NCBI GenBank assembly: GCA_026724425.1
Contig: JAIUCV010000001.1
Span: 7,236,556-7,300,555 of the forward strand
DNA length: 64,000 bases
Direction: 5' to 3'
DNA from: Erythrophleum ivorense
Lineage: Eukaryota > Streptophyta > Magnoliopsida > Fabales > Fabaceae
How positions within the stretch are numbered: the first letter of the stretch is position 1; each line of letters begins with the position of its first letter. Below are positions 47,961-59,250 of this stretch, one piece after another. A program made the position numbers and the translations under genes. A model generated the notes under the pieces. That model had not been told where the DNA came from. It did no database searches and was given only the letters and a program-made list of their open reading frames with translations.

Positions 47961-48530
47961 AAGTGCAAGTTGAGTATTATTGATAATATTTTAATTTAGT
48001 TTATATTATTAAGCTTCTTATTTCATTATGGCATGATAGATTATGCCATGTGAATTATAAAAAAAGCATGATCTATGGCTAGTCATGGTTTGATTTCAAC
48101 AAATAACAACATCCATGATAAGTATGAAGATTGTGTATAATAAAAAATGACTAGAAAAGCATTTAAAATTATAGAAAAACGTTTTAAAATGTTAGATTTG
48201 TTCATTTGGATGTTTGTGAATTAAATGGTGTACTAAGTAGAAGAGGAAATAGGTATTTTATAACCTTTATTAATGATTACTCTAAGTACATACATATGTA
48301 TTTGATGAAAACAAAGGATCAAGTTTTTAGTATGTTTCAAGCCTATAAATCAGAAGTTGAAAGTTAAAAGGGAAAGAAATTACAATTCTAAGGAGTGATA
48401 GGGATGGAGAGTATTTCTCCAATAAATTCTCAACCTATTATAAAGAACATTGTATAATTAAAAACAAGTGCTCCATATACATCGTGACAAAATGGTGTGG
48501 CAAGAAGGGAAAATAAGACTTGAAAGGTTT
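47961..48530 (+). pseudogene. Copia integrase remnant
   Basis: After the LTR the polyprotein resumes with CKLSIIDN. In several frames it shows the GAG-pre-integrase zinc region (LWHxRxxHVNY-like near 48030-48060), then DLFIWMFVN near 48195-48225 at the place of the first catalytic Asp, FITFINDYSKYTYMYLMKTKDQ near 48255-48320, and SDRDGEYFSNKF at about 48395-48430, holding the second catalytic Asp. VTKWCGKKGK near 48483-48512 is a decayed QNGVAERKN motif. Many stops. The C-terminal part of integrase is missing. Confidence 0.8.
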
Positions 48531-49110
48531 GTATTATCTAAAAGTGAATAGAAAGTGTGTAAATTAATTATGTCATTATTTAAGCTTAAGCAAGAACCAA
48601 AGCAATGGCATGAGAAATTTCATTCGGTCATTTTGTCTCATGGTTTCAAGCATAATAGTGCAAACAAGTTTATTTATTGCAAGTTCATAGACAAATAAGT
48701 GTCATTATATGCTTGTACTTAGATGATATGTTAATCTTTGGAACAAATATGCTTAGTGTAATTGAAATTAAGAAGTATCTTGCTTCACAACTCAAGATGA
48801 AAGATCTTAGGGAAGCAGACACTATCTTGGGGATTAAAGTTAGAAAGCATAGTGGGGATTTTTTTCTTGAATCAATCTCATTATATTGAAAAAATTTTAA
48901 ATAATAATAAACATTTAAATATTAAGAGAAAACCCCCCTATGATGTAAATCTAGAACTTGAAGAAAATGCTACGTGGTTAGCTCCACAACTTGAATATTC
49001 TAGTGTCATAAGAAGCCTTATGTATGCAATACATTATATAAGACCTAATATATGATTGGTAGTTAGAAAACTTGCAAGGTAAACAAGTAATCCTGGTACT
49101 ATTAATTGAA
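48531..49110 (+). pseudogene. Copia reverse transcriptase remnant (C-terminal half)
   Basis: The sequence joins directly to the late part of reverse transcriptase: LKQEPKQWHEKF, then the active-site motif ICLYLDDMLIFGTN at about 48708-48745 (YLDD in place of YVDD), LKMKDLREADTILGIKVRKHSG, and SQSHYIEKILN in the next frame. The fingers and first half of the palm domain are absent, so a deletion of roughly 1 kb or more joins integrase to this point. The RT/RNase H junction with SLMYAIHYIRPNI follows. Confidence 0.85.
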
Positions 49111-49640
49111 AAGGTGTTACTATAATCCTAGGATACTTGAAAAGTATAAAGCATCTAGGATTATTTTATAATATCATTCCTACTATACTAGAAGGATATA
49201 TTGATGTTAGTTGGATAACGAGAGCACAATATTATAAATCAATGTTTAATTAGGTATTTTATTAGAGGCTGTGGTGTCATCTCATGGGCATCTAAGAAAC
49301 AAACGTGTATAACTTATTCCATTATAAAATCAAAGCTTATAAATTTAGTCTAATAGGTAAAGTGGTCAAATGGTTAAGGAATTTGTTAACTAAGATAGAG
49401 TTACAGTGACAATCAGTGTTAGCCATCTCTTTACATTGTGGTAGTGAAGCTACTATGTCTAGGGTGTATAGTAAAATAAACAATGGGAAATCTAGACATA
49501 TTAACTTAAGACATGTGTTTGTCCGACAACTAATTAGTGATGGTATTGTCATAATATAGTTTATACAAACTTAAAATAACCTAGTAGATCTTTTTACAAA
49601 AGGATTATTAAGGGAAATGGTTAAAAAAAACATCATTTAT
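49111..49640 (+). pseudogene. Copia RNase H remnant
   Basis: YLKSIKHLGLFYN and then EGYIDVSWITRAQ mark the start of the domain with its first Asp (GYxDASW motif). SWASKKQTCITYSIIKSK is the motif normally reading TxSTxEAE, and here the Glu is Lys. HCGSEATMSRVYSKINNGKSRHINLRH and VDLFTKGLL complete the C-terminus. Frames shift several times and stops are present, so the enzyme is dead. Confidence 0.85.
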
Positions 49641-50147
49641 AATGGGCTTAAAGCATATACCTAAATTTACCAATAATGGAAACCAAACTTCTTCTTAGAC
49701 TAAATCTAATCAAGAAGTTCAATAGGTAATAGCAAGTTACTGATAAGTAGTTATGAGGCATTAAGGACCTATAAAGTAACTCAAAATAGTGCATATTTAA
49801 GGTTAAGAGAGTGAATATAAAACTCTTAATGAAGGAAACTTCACTTATGTGCACATCAAAAGAGTGAGGCCGCTCTTCTCTAAAATGGAAATTTAATGAA
49901 ATCTAGGGCATAGCACTTGGCCATACACATGTTAGTTTTCTACAAATATTGTTAAGGTATTTAAAGTCATATGTGTCATAAATCCAATTTTGACTTACGA
50001 ATTGTGGTTTAAGGAAATTCCTATCATTAAGTCATTGAAACTTTGAGTTATTAACACTAATAATTGGTCTAAGTCGAAAGATACCTCGTTTATGCATGAT
50101 GATATAAGTAGAGATGTTACTTAGTTTTCTAAACTAAGTGGCCGAAT

Positions 50148-50953
50148 TATTGAGATTAGTTTGAGAAACTAATGGAAAAGTTTGACAAGAGGTATTTAAT
50201 TGATGACACAAGAATAGTTGATTGGTATGTAACATAATGGAACATGTGAGTTCCAAGTAAACATCAGTTAATTGGCCAATGGAGTAGTTGACTGATTCAG
50301 ATGAAGGAAAACAATGTTCACTACTAGAAGATAGCTATCAATTGATTTATAGGAATCTACCAACTAGTTAACTAAAACTAGTTAATAGGGATATTTTAGT
50401 AATCAACATTGGTTATTCCATTACAAGCCAATCAATCGGTTTAATGAATAGTTAACTATTTGGGCTTCAATAGTTGACTGATGCAGAGAATCAATCAATT
50501 AGTGTAACAAAAACTACAAAAAATTGAAAACTCTTTAGTCTATACTTGGTGTCTTTTAGTTAGATGTTTGATTAGTTATATGGAATATTAAAGAAAGCTT
50601 TATAAAGATGTTTTGAATTGAATTTCAAATTCAACTTGAAAGAAAAGATGTGATGATTCATGAATCCATCTATAAGATTGATTCTAAATATATGTTCAAT
50701 ACTTTTAAACTCACTCATTTCCTCCCTTATTCTCTGAACTGAAATAATATTCTAGAAAGATAGAGATTTGCTAGTTGCTAAGTGTATCTCTCTAGAGCGT
50801 TGTAGATAACTCCTAAAAGCAACTTTGTCTTATCCCTATAGCAAATTTAGGGGATAAATATTACTTTAAGGACAATGTGGTCTACACTTATTTTAAAACC
50901 TTCTTTAAGTTTTTATTCTAATTTGGCTATACTTTTCTACTCCTTTCTTAATA
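50148..50953 (+). repeat. 3' LTR of the copia element
   Basis: It starts TATTGAGATTAGTTTGAG (TG changed to TA) and ends near TTTCTTAATA. It aligns with the 5' LTR with many substitutions and small gaps, indicating an old insertion. Confidence 0.82.
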
Positions 50954-53228
50954 ATAAACAAAACTTAGGTTAGGAAACTTCTAATTATGCATAAATTCTA
51001 CAAAATTTTCAAACATTTGGTTTCTATCTTTTTATCAAGTTTATGGGAACTTTCAAGGGAAAAAAAGCCTAGGTAGCTTTCAAACAAGAAAACTATAGTA
51101 ATAAAGTTGAATTTCTAGCACTAGTTTGATGCTAAGAAGAGGTACAACAACTAGCAATAATTAGTGGCCAATCTTGGTCCAAAAAGATTGATGAATTTAC
51201 AGATTGGAAAGGGTCTAATATATTACCCTCATGATTCACTCAGAGGATTATTTATAACTTGGAACAAAGATGTATTCCCTAAGTGGCTTTGTTTCTTTCT
51301 TGCTTATTCCTTATTTAAAGCTAATCTAACTCTTATTCCTGATTTGAAAGATGAAAAAAGAGAAGATGAGAAGAAATGGGCTTTTCAAAATTTCTCTTCA
51401 ATCTTTCATTTAATGTAACCATTGTTAGCCCTATTATGACTAAGTGATTGGTGAAAGCGAAAGTGAAGCTATTGCTATCTATGATAGCCTTGGTTGTGAC
51501 CAAGGCTAGTGAAGGAAAGGGGAAAAAGGTGGTGACTATTGGGTTTATACTGCCATCTCAACAAGCTTTTTACATGTGGCAATCACTTATATAAGCCATT
51601 AGCCACTCTAGCCAAAAATTAATGCTATTAAGTCACATGGACATGGTAAGGAGTAGAATTTTAATATTCATAAAGTGTAGGGACATTGAAATAGTTGAAA
51701 ATTATAAGAATTATTTTGGGAAAAAAATATAAGGAAATTAAGGTAAACTATAGGGATTAAATAATTAATCTTTCCAAAATAAAATAAAATAGAATAAGTG
51801 ATTGAGCTTAAAGATAATAAATGGGAATCAACAAAACCAATAAGAGAAGAGAGAGATGAGAATGATAAGTGTAGTTGAATTAGTAAATAATTGTTTTCTT
51901 AGTCAAACTCAACTAACTAACACAATAATTTTGCACCATTAGACGATGATGAAATGAATTATTATTGTCAGTTTAAAAGTAAACTTTCAAAACAGTGTCA
52001 ATTTGATGCTCATATAAATATATATTAATTATCATGTGAGATCACTTTTAGCCTTTAAAAATTTTTTGGTTATTATTATTATTATGACTTATGTTGTTTA
52101 AACAAGACTTGGAGAAATGAATATTGTGATTTTTTTTATTTGATTTTTATTATCAGATTATGATTTTTTTTGTTTATTTAATAATTTGATTAAACTCTGC
52201 AAAGATGTGAGATTTGAATAATCAAATAATTATGATGGTTATAGTAATAGTTATATGGATATAATTCACATGCAAGATCACTCTAATAAGCCTTAAAAAA
52301 TTTTGAACCTTATTTTTCTTTTTTAATACATGAGAGAATTTTTTGACACTATCTATATTCTCACTCTAACCTTTATTACATAGGAAAACTTTTTTTATTT
52401 TTTTAAAATTGATTGTCAATTTATGATATTAAGTCTGTTGTATATATTTTTATTGAATTATCAGTTGAAGTATTATGCATTTTTATAATAGTTATATTTT
52501 CTAATAGTTATTGCTTTTCTTTTAATTTTTTGGCATATCGAAAAGCCCGTCAATCTTATAAGCTACCAACTCACCTTATAATTAGTCAGCCAAGTAAATT
52601 AATCATTAAATAACCCATATAAAAATAGGTCAAACCAACTTGAATTTACATGCCTCACCCGTAATTAGGTTACATCCTATACCCACACTATATTATTAAG
52701 TAATTTCCATTGTTATTGCAAAGTATCAATACTTATTAATAAGAAGAATATGAATGAATTACACAATTAAAGTTTTGCAAAAAAATTATATATAGTTTCT
52801 TATACCTTTATTATTAGATTCCTTAATCAAAATATGACAAGTATATGGTTTTCCAATTAAAATATGACAAATGTATAATTTTTACAGACAATGATATGAT
52901 TTACCAATTAAACTATATACTTGTTATATTTTTATTAAAAAACTATATATACTTATTAGAGCTTAACAATTCATATATAAGCAACTATACCTAAGTTTAA
53001 GCCTAAAGATTTTCAATAAACTATAAAGTAATTTAAAAAGAGGAACAAAGAGAGGGATTTGACAAAAAATATTATTGATTTATGTCTAGATATTCTAGCT
53101 TTATCTAATGTGATTTAGAGAATGTTTATTGTTTACTTTCATTACAACAATTGCTTTACAAAATTATCACCCATAACATCATTTTCTTGTGAGTCACTAT
53201 TGCTTTCTTTTCGAAAGCGTACACTATT
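50954..53228. other. AT-rich intergenic stretch, no recognised gene
   Basis: An 84-codon frame at 51164-51418 has no domain that I recognise and begins inside unremarkable sequence. Several A/T-rich tracts and an ATT microsatellite-like tract near 52070-52085 are present. No transposon ends with matching flanks were found. Confidence 0.5.
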
Positions 53229-53948
53229 TGCCAGCCGACTTACACTGCAAGTGCACGAGTCGTGACAAAGTAGTATAAAAAGATTATCATTCCCACAAGA
53301 TTTGGAATTGGAATTAATTAGTCATTAAACTCATGCTTTAAATTAGGTTGAGCAAAACAATTGATTATCAAAATTTAATGTAAAAAGTAAAAATTGCTTT
53401 GTGTGTAAATTTGTAAAAGAGGCTAAAAGATCTTCTGACTTTAAGTATGAAAAGGGACCTAGGATTATTTCTCCCCCTTATACTTCATAACACAAGGACA
53501 TCCTCCCTTCACAAAAATGACTAACAACTATATGTGTTAGCCTAGGGATCAAATAGTACTTGGAAAAACTTTCTCAAGTCAAGAACAAGCGTTTAATTCT
53601 ATTAATTGCTTAATCTCTCTTACAATTAATAAAATCTCAATTTTAAGTTCAAACCCTAATGAGATTATGCAAGGGTCAATAAGTGTATCTCTACTTTATC
53701 AACACAACCATCCATTCAATTCATCAATTTCAAGTTCTTACACGATTAAACTCAAGTTCTATACTCAAGCTAGCTCTCTCAAATATCACTTAAGTAAACA
53801 AAACAACTAATTGGTGGCCAATCAACTAGAAGGATTAAGAATGGAGCAAAATCAAAATATATATATTGTTAATCATAAAAGTAGAGGAGAATCAAGTATC
53901 ATTCTATACAAGGGTTCAAAATAATCCAATAACAAAGTGTCTAGCTAC

Positions 53949-54804
53949 TAAGGGTGTTCATAAGCCCGATTGGCCCTAGGGGCCGCCCTAGCCCGGTCTA
54001 ATAGGACTGGGCTGGGTCGGGCCGGGTTAGGCTAAAAATATAAATGGGCATAACTTTAAACAAAACTATTTCGGGTCAGGCCGGGCCACGGGCGAAGGTA
54101 TGTTCTGCCCAACTCGCCCTAATAGTTACTTTTTTTTTAGTTATTAATATCTTGTCATCTTATTTTTTTATTTTTATTTCATTTAATTATATCTGCATAC
54201 TGCAATTTTTATTACCTACGTAAATATTCTTTACTTCTTAATTATTTTTATCATGAATGTGAATGCTAACTAACATTTCTTTTGTTGAATAATGAAAAAA
54301 TATATATTTACCTAAAACTAATTATGTTAGTATATCTTATATTTTACTTGATAATACTAGACTATTTTTTTATTACTGATACAAATATAAGAGTTCTAAA
54401 AGTCCATTGTTTTGAAATATATGCCTATAAGTTTGTAAAAAGATATTTTTATATTACAAGTATCAATTCATAAAAAAAAATTAGTTTGGGCAGCCCTAAC
54501 CTGTCCTATCCCAACATAAATTGGATTTATTAGGGCCGAGTAAGGTCACGGGTGTAAAAACAAGCTTGATATCTTAATCAAGTCAGGCATCAGACATACT
54601 AGATGTTCGGTCTGACCTTACCCATGTACAGCCCTACTTATTAGGGCTGCCCCAGGCTGCCCTAACCTGCCCTAAAATTGCCCTAAAATTGGGCTTCTTC
54701 GGTTAGGGCCGGGCCACGGGCATAAAAATACACCCAAGACCCTAATTGGGCCGAGCTTCAGGTCAAGCATCGCTCTGACCCGGCTCTACCCATGTACACC
54801 CCTA
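53949..54804. mobile_element. hAT-like non-autonomous element, 856 bp, TSD CTAGCTAC
   Basis: The ends TAAGGGTGTTCATAAGCC and CCCATGTACACCCCTA are imperfect inverted repeats, and the 8-bp duplication CTAGCTAC flanks the element (53941-53948 and 54805-54812). An 8-bp target duplication and (A)GGGGTGT ends are hAT hallmarks. Both subterminal regions are GC-rich with many GGGCCGGGC-like words, unlike the AT-rich surroundings, while the middle is AT-rich. No transposase is present; the frame at 54282-54473 is a chance one. Confidence 0.85.
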
Positions 54805-54805
54805 C

Positions 54806-56352
54806 TAGCTACTCATAAGCAACCATAAGCTAACAAAATACAAGAAAATTGAAGCCATAGCAAAATACAAGAGAAGGAGAAGAAAAGGATCAGGAAAATT
54901 GAAGGAAAAGCTTTGAATCTCTTTAAAAATTCAATCCTTGGCTCCAATCACTTCCAAATTCCCTAAACCCTAGCACATAAGCTCCCAAGGCAGCCCAAAA
55001 GATGGAAGATACCCTATCTAGTCTAAAATGAGGGATATTTAGAGCTCTAGTTTCTATTAAGCCTCAAAAAGCAGTGTTTCAATAAAATGGAGTTCGTTGT
55101 GCCGCGACTAACATATCCTTTGCGATGGTGAATTAGTCTCAAGTTCATTCTCTAGCTTTTTTTCCAAGTATTGGCCACAGTGAAGCATTCTCTAGATCAT
55201 TCTGTTTCTTCTATGAAAGTATTGGCCATGAATATATGTTTATTTGGCTGCGTAAAATATCTTTTTCTAGTCAAGGCTTTCGACATGCATCTTAGCTTTT
55301 AGTGGCTTACCCAAAGTATCTAGCTACTTATAAGCAACCATAAGCTAACAAAATACAAGAAAATTGAAGCCATAGCAAAATACAAGAGAAGGAGAAGAAA
55401 AGGATCAGGAAAATTGAAGGAAAAGCTTTGAATCTCTTTAAAAATTCAATCCTTGGCTCCAATCACTTCCAAATTCCCTAAACCCTAGCACATAAGCTCC
55501 CAAGGCAGCCCAAAAGATGGAAGATACCCTATCTAGTCTAAAATGAGGGATATTTAGAGCTCTAGTTTCTATCAAGCCTCAAAAAGCAGTGTTTCAATAA
55601 AATGGAGTTCGTTGTGCCGCGACTAACATATCCTTTGCGATGGTGAATTAGTCTCAAGTTCATTCTCTAGCTTTTTTTCCAAGTATTGGCCACAGTGAAG
55701 CATTCTCTAGATCATTCTGTTTCTTCTATGAAAGTATTGGCCATGAATATATGTTTATTTGGCTGCGTAAAATATCTTTTTCTAGTCAAGGCTTTCGACA
55801 TGCATCTTAGCTTTTAGTGGCTTACCCAAAGTATCTAGCTACTTATAAGCAACCATAAGCTAACAAAATACAAGAAAATTGAAACCATAGCAAAATACAA
55901 GAGAAGGAGAAGAAAAGGATCAGGAAAATCGAAGGAAAAGCTTCAAATCTCTTTAAAACTTTAATCCTTGGCTCCAATCAATTCCAAATTCCTTAAACCC
56001 TAGCACATAAACTCCCAAGGCAGCCCAAATGATGGAAGATAACCTATCCAGTCTACAATGAGGGATATTTAGAGCCCTAGTATTTGTCAAGCCTTAAAAC
56101 GCAGTGTTTTAGTAAAATGGAGTTCTCCGTGCCGTGACTAACATATCCTTCACCATGATGAATTAGTTTCAGGTTCATTCTCTAGCTTTTTTTCCAAGTA
56201 TTGGCCACAATGAAGCATTCTCTAGATCATTGTATTTCCTCCATGAAAGTATTGGTCATGACTACATGTTTAATTGGCTATAACAAAATATCTTTTTCTA
56301 GTCAAGGCTTTCGACATGTATCTTAGCTTTTAGTGGCTAACCTAAAACATTC
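54806..56352. repeat. Three-unit 515-bp tandem repeat in the LTR
   Basis: Units start at 54806, 55321 and 55836, each at (TC)TAGCTACT(C/T)ATAAGCAACC. Units 1 and 2 differ at about two positions in 515, whereas unit 3 differs at several percent of positions. The last duplication was therefore recent compared with the separation of unit 3. The CTAGCTAC target of the hAT-like element coincides with the start of unit 1. Confidence 0.92.
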
Positions 56353-56564
56353 CTTGCCATCTGTAAAAAGTATAAAACTATGAAAGTATCAAAAGTATCC
56401 TAAAATAAAATTATATAATTAATCTAAAAGTGAAATAATTAAGTTTAACTATCAAAAAGGCATATTTTTCTATTTTGAGTATAATTTATATACAAAAGTA
56501 CGCCAAAAGGTATGCACAACTTAAGAAAAATGTGCTAAAATGCATGAATTTAGAAAGGTTATCA

Positions 56565-58586
56565 CACCTCTAAACTTAGAATTTTACTCATCCTCGAGTA
56601 AAATAAGATGAAGAATTAACGAAAAATTATATTGAAGGACTACAAGATGAAGAAAATTATTCTTAAGAACTTTTACCACTAGGTTCAATGATTTGTTACT
56701 AAACTCAGTGGTTATCATCCTAAAACAAGTGATAATAGGTCCTTAAAAATAATTTTCTTTATTTTTGGGTCCTTTATTATAATTCTCCCAAGAATCAATT
56801 AGATTGTATGAATTATCTAAGTATTATGTATGCATGGTGCAGTCCTCAATAGTGGCTTCCAATAATATGCAAGACAAGTCAAAATGGAATGTAAGAGGAT
56901 GCAAGACTCACAACATAATGCAAAGCTTTCTAGCAATTTCAAAGCATATGCGTGTGGAGTCAGGGCACCATTTTCCAGCAATTGTCTAGAGCAAAAGCTA
57001 CGCTTCAATATATATGAAACTACCTTAACAATAGTACTTCATATGCTAAATCTTTTCTTCCCTCTCCACTATACATTTGATCTCACAAAATTTCAAAATC
57101 ATTGGGACTTTTAAGCTTGTAATGTGGCTAAGGTGAAGGCTAATTTAAAGAAGGGGAAAAAGAGAATGTAAGTTACTTGAGATAAATGATAGTACAAAGC
57201 TCTACTCTCTTTTCTGCATTTAAAGTATTCTTCTGAGACACTAACACCTCCCCTTAACTCATCTTCAAATCTATATGCACTTAGTCTTATTGAATTTTTT
57301 TTTCCTTTTAGAGCGAACTTGAGTGTAAAAAATAACAAACTACACATTATCCACATTCCCATTTCAAAGTTCATCAAAGTGCAACATCCTGCATCCACTA
57401 AATTATTGAGCATTAATCCATTATCTCAAATCCAAGATAGATTCATGGTTTTTTAGGTTTATGGGGTTTAGGTCTAATGCATAGCTTCAAGCAGAAATTT
57501 GCATGGTTTTTCCATTAGGCTCAAGTTGGGTTCAAGAGAAAATATAATTGATAAAGGACAGCTTGAATGTTACAAACACATTTTAATGAATGCCCAAATC
57601 ATTTTTCAAAATCAAGTGAAGTCATTAAATCGCCTTAAGGAATTCCAATGAGGGTTCTAAAGTCTTGAAATTGAGAAAAAACATATATAACAATTTGCTG
57701 TAATTTTTCAAAACAAAAGCTCTCAAATAACCTCAACTTTTGTGCATAAAGTTTTGCCCAAAATTATCAGAAAACAATACCTTATCTTCTTTGTCAAGCA
57801 TATAATCTAAGCAACCAACAATCTTTAGAACAAAGCAATCTATTCAAAGGATAGTTCAACAATCCAATACAAAAATTAAGTAGCTTACAAATAAAAGCCC
57901 AAGTGTCAAAATTAAAAACATGCCAAATTAGCAACAAAAAGTATACCCCACCCCCAAACTAAAAATAGACAGTGTCCTTACTATCACAAGAGATAAAATG
58001 AGGGTATACTCTCATGCAACTACCAGCCAACAAAAAAAGTTATATGAGAGAAAACAACACCTACACAAACTAAAACAGTAATAGCTCAAAGCAAAATATA
58101 AAAGAGTCAACTACAAATCAGAAACTAAATTAAGCCAGCAATAAATAAAAGAGGCTGAAATTAAGTTAGATCTAACAGCATTAACAAGGTTATAACTAAC
58201 TAGGTAATCACTAGTTCACTAGAAGTAACCATGTCAAAACATAAACTAATCAACAAAATAATCACCAGGAATATAAAACAGAAAACAAACAACAAAAAAG
58301 GAAAAATCAAGCCTCTTTAGACTAGCCCCTACTAGTGCCCTTGTCACCCTTAACTTCACTAGTTCTCGCACTTAACAATGGTATTAGGCATTGCAATTAA
58401 AGCTAAATTTGAGCTACATCATCAAAAATACTATCCACCTTAGCCATCGTCAAATCCAAGCACTTATCTACTCGCTTTCTAAGGGTTATCCTGTTGTGAG
58501 GGATTAGACCCCTCTACTACTAGAACATCAGGGTTTGGTGCCTCCTTTTCCATCTCATCTTGATTATGCTAGTCTAGCCCAAGACC
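56565..58586 (-). other. 3' untranslated part of the gypsy element
   Basis: This is the region between the extra ORF and the 3' LTR on the minus strand. It includes the polypurine tract at 56565-56578, a diverged MITE copy (56620-56790) and long A-rich stretches. The short frames at 56804-57413 on both strands are not conserved domains. Confidence 0.5.
56620..56790. mobile_element. MITE, diverged copy of 35763-35936
   Basis: It shares GGTCCTTAA(A/G)AATAATTTT, ACTCAGTGGT and AATTCTCCC with the MITE at 35763-35936 in the same orientation. The ends are eroded, so the limits are approximate. Confidence 0.6.
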
Positions 58587-59250
58587 TTATGGTGCCCTCC
58601 AAGGTGATTTAATAACTCTATAATTGAAGATCATTGGAGCAGAGAACACTTTCTCATTAGCTTTACCTTTAACCCCTAATTTAAGCCACCATTGATGGAT
58701 GAAATTAAGGAAGATAATAGCACAGGCGTGGTCCAGTATTGCTGATTCTAAGCTCTGATACATAGCAACAGCAATGTCAATAGGTTGCTCATTCATCAAT
58801 AAATAAATTAGGAAGGCCTTCTTTCAAGTGGCACGCTCAATTGAGAGGTAGGAAGATATTGAAGGAAACAAAGTGGAGCCAAGACTTGGCTTCTCTATGT
58901 AATCTTTTTCTTTCAAGGCACCGTTGGCCACTACGAGGAATCTTTAAAAATACTCGCCTTTCATAGTTTAGGAATAAGGCAATATTGTCAAAAGGGATCT
59001 CATCCTCAAGTTGTATCAAATAGGTGTAATAGTAGTCAGATACCAATAGTAATTGATTGAACGAGAAAAGTGCCTATACAGAAATATCAACTTGAGTACC
59101 CCTTACATGACAATTCAAGTTGGTCGTAATAGCCGCTTGTGTGTAAAAATCTTTGACCATGACAGCATTCCCACCCGGCTTCTTATCCCTTAAAGGTCAT
59201 AAATGATAAGTCCGATTAGTAATCACATAAAAGTGTCAATCAATCGTGTA
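58587..59250 (-). pseudogene. Extra ORF downstream of pol, plant transposon-protein type
   Basis: On the minus strand, in three frames, a protein trace runs VMVKDFYTQAAITTN, VRGTQVDISV, then the 59046-58837 block with ERRVFLKIPRSG and HREAKSWLHFVSFNI, and the 58799-58587 block with MNEQPIDIAVAMYQSLES and LSAP-like MIFNYRVIKS. This pattern (EFY-N, RG--VD-S, L---A--W--F----L-P, I--A--I) resembles the putative plant transposon protein domain that accompanies Athila-like gypsy elements. Its function is unknown. It lies about 2.3 kb downstream of integrase on the same strand. At least three breaks make it non-functional. The family assignment is from memory of the motif pattern. Confidence 0.55.

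Larger units (their letters stand above)
39138..50953 (+). mobile_element. Degenerate Ty1/copia element with two nested solo LTRs
   Basis: Both LTRs (39138-40005 and 50148-50953), gag, protease, integrase, reverse transcriptase and RNase H are present in the copia order. Solo LTRs at 40303-43185 and 44152-47955 are inserted in it. Taking out these insertions and their duplicated 5-mers leaves about 5.1 kb. The middle of pol, from late integrase to the first half of reverse transcriptase, is missing. No convincing target duplication of the copia element itself was found. It is old: all reading frames are broken. Confidence 0.87.
53229..56564 (-). repeat. 3' LTR of an Athila/Tat-like gypsy element
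   Basis: On the minus strand the LTR starts TGATAACCTTTCTAAATTC at 56564, preceded by the purine-rich TAAGTTTAGAGGTG, which serves as the polypurine tract. Near its far end it has GACTCGTGCACTTGCAGTGTAAG, a phrase typical of Athila-group LTR ends. The exact 3' end is uncertain (about 53229). It contains a three-unit 515-bp tandem repeat and a hAT-like insertion. The 5' LTR lies beyond the window. Confidence 0.65.

Noticed and set aside
39100..50970. Target-site duplication for the copia element
   Set aside because: The left flank is an A run and the right flank is ATAAA; no exact 5-mer match, so none is claimed.
51164..51418. 84-codon frame as a small host gene
   Set aside because: No recognisable motif, no promoter or splice context that I could support, and no second copy to test conservation. 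Left as unassigned.
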